Shown: positions 6,243 through 6,451 of the stretch, in pieces
Layout of the letters: every line of letters begins with the position of its first letter
Position numbering within the stretch: position 1 is the first letter of the stretch
Assembly (NCBI GenBank): GCA_946478645.1
Contig: CAMLCW010000293.1
Span: 1-6,451, forward strand
Direction: 5' to 3'
Source of the DNA: an uncultured Variovorax sp.
GTDB lineage: Bacteria > Pseudomonadota > Gammaproteobacteria > Burkholderiales > Burkholderiaceae
DNA: 6,451 nucleotides
Made by a program: the position numbers and the translations under genes
Notes under the pieces: model-generated
Told to the model about the DNA's origin: nothing
What the model saw: only the letters and a program-made list of their open reading frames with translations
Database searches by the model: none

Positions 6243-6451
6243 ATGAAAATCATCGTTTCCCTCACCGACAACCGTCCCGAACCCTGGATCGAAGGCCTGC
6301 GCGCCGAACTGCCCGGCGCCCAGATCTAAGCCTGGAAACCCGGCGCACCGCAGGCCGACCATGCCGTGGTCTGGGCGCCGCCTCAGCAACTGCTCGACGA
6401 GCAGCCGCAGCGGTTGCGCTCGGCGATCCTCGGCGGCATCGGGATCGGACT
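6243..6451 (+). pseudogene. ghrA: GhrA-type glyoxylate/hydroxypyruvate reductase, N-terminal fragment interrupted by an in-frame stop
   Basis: From ATG 6243 the frame encodes MKIIVSLTDNRPEPWIEGLR, which matches the N-terminus of the GhrA-like branch of D-2-hydroxyacid dehydrogenases. An in-frame TAA at 6327-6329 ends it after 28 residues. The same frame then continues with recognisable family sequence, AWKPGAPQADHAVVWAPPQQ. This parallels E. coli GhrA, where I recall ARVRAW followed by ADYALVWHPP. The interruption is therefore one codon in an otherwise intact frame: AQI-stop-AWKPG. Beyond about 6420 the translation (LRSAILGGIGIG) fits the expected pattern of the LRAIFNLGAGVD type poorly, as if a few bases were lost or miscalled. 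Only about 70 of roughly 310 codons fall in the window. A true pseudogene and base errors at a contig end are both possible. An intact enzyme would reduce glyoxylate or hydroxypyruvate with NAD(P)H. No clear Shine-Dalgarno site precedes the ATG. Confidence 0.6.

Noticed and set aside
1..6451. CRISPR arrays, tRNA genes, insertion sequences, att sites or defence genes
   Set aside because: Read on both strands, I saw no regular direct repeats, cloverleaf-like segments, transposase or phage-type proteins; coding genes explain almost all of the window.

Overview
This is a GC-rich stretch that looks like a betaproteobacterium of the Burkholderiales, most plausibly a Comamonadaceae member of Variovorax type. 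The grounds are strong G/C bias at third codon positions, long shadow reading frames in most other frames, and the gene set and protein sequences. The genus is an inference from recognition and was not tested by a search.

Positions 1-4813 hold the distal part of a leucine/isovalerate catabolism (liu) operon on the + strand. In order it has the 3' part of the carboxyltransferase (beta) subunit of 3-methylcrotonyl-CoA carboxylase, a LiuC-type methylglutaconyl-CoA hydratase, a DUF4126 integral membrane protein of unknown function, and the biotin-carrying alpha subunit of the carboxylase. Junctions are very tight: 1 nt, 9 nt and an 8-nt overlap. The two carboxylase subunits together turn 3-methylcrotonyl-CoA into 3-methylglutaconyl-CoA, and the hydratase makes HMG-CoA from that. 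Isovaleryl-CoA dehydrogenase, HMG-CoA lyase and the regulator are not in the window.

After a 72-nt gap comes a DUF4349 lipoprotein (4886-5848, + strand) with its own strong Shine-Dalgarno site. It converges on a small EthD-family gene (5850-6164, - strand), with a single base between the two stop codons. A 78-nt divergent spacer (6165-6242) carries a plausible promoter for the EthD gene. It leads into the start of a GhrA-type glyoxylate/hydroxypyruvate reductase on the + strand. That reading frame has an in-frame TAA at codon 29 and looks degenerate near the right edge, so it is either a pseudogene or a low-quality contig end.

Most of the window is ordinary housekeeping catabolism. I found no CRISPR array, tRNA or rRNA, insertion sequence, phage gene or defence system, and I do not claim an undescribed system. 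The points most worth a second look are the broken ghrA-like frame at the right edge and the membrane protein of unknown function embedded between the two carboxylase subunit genes.
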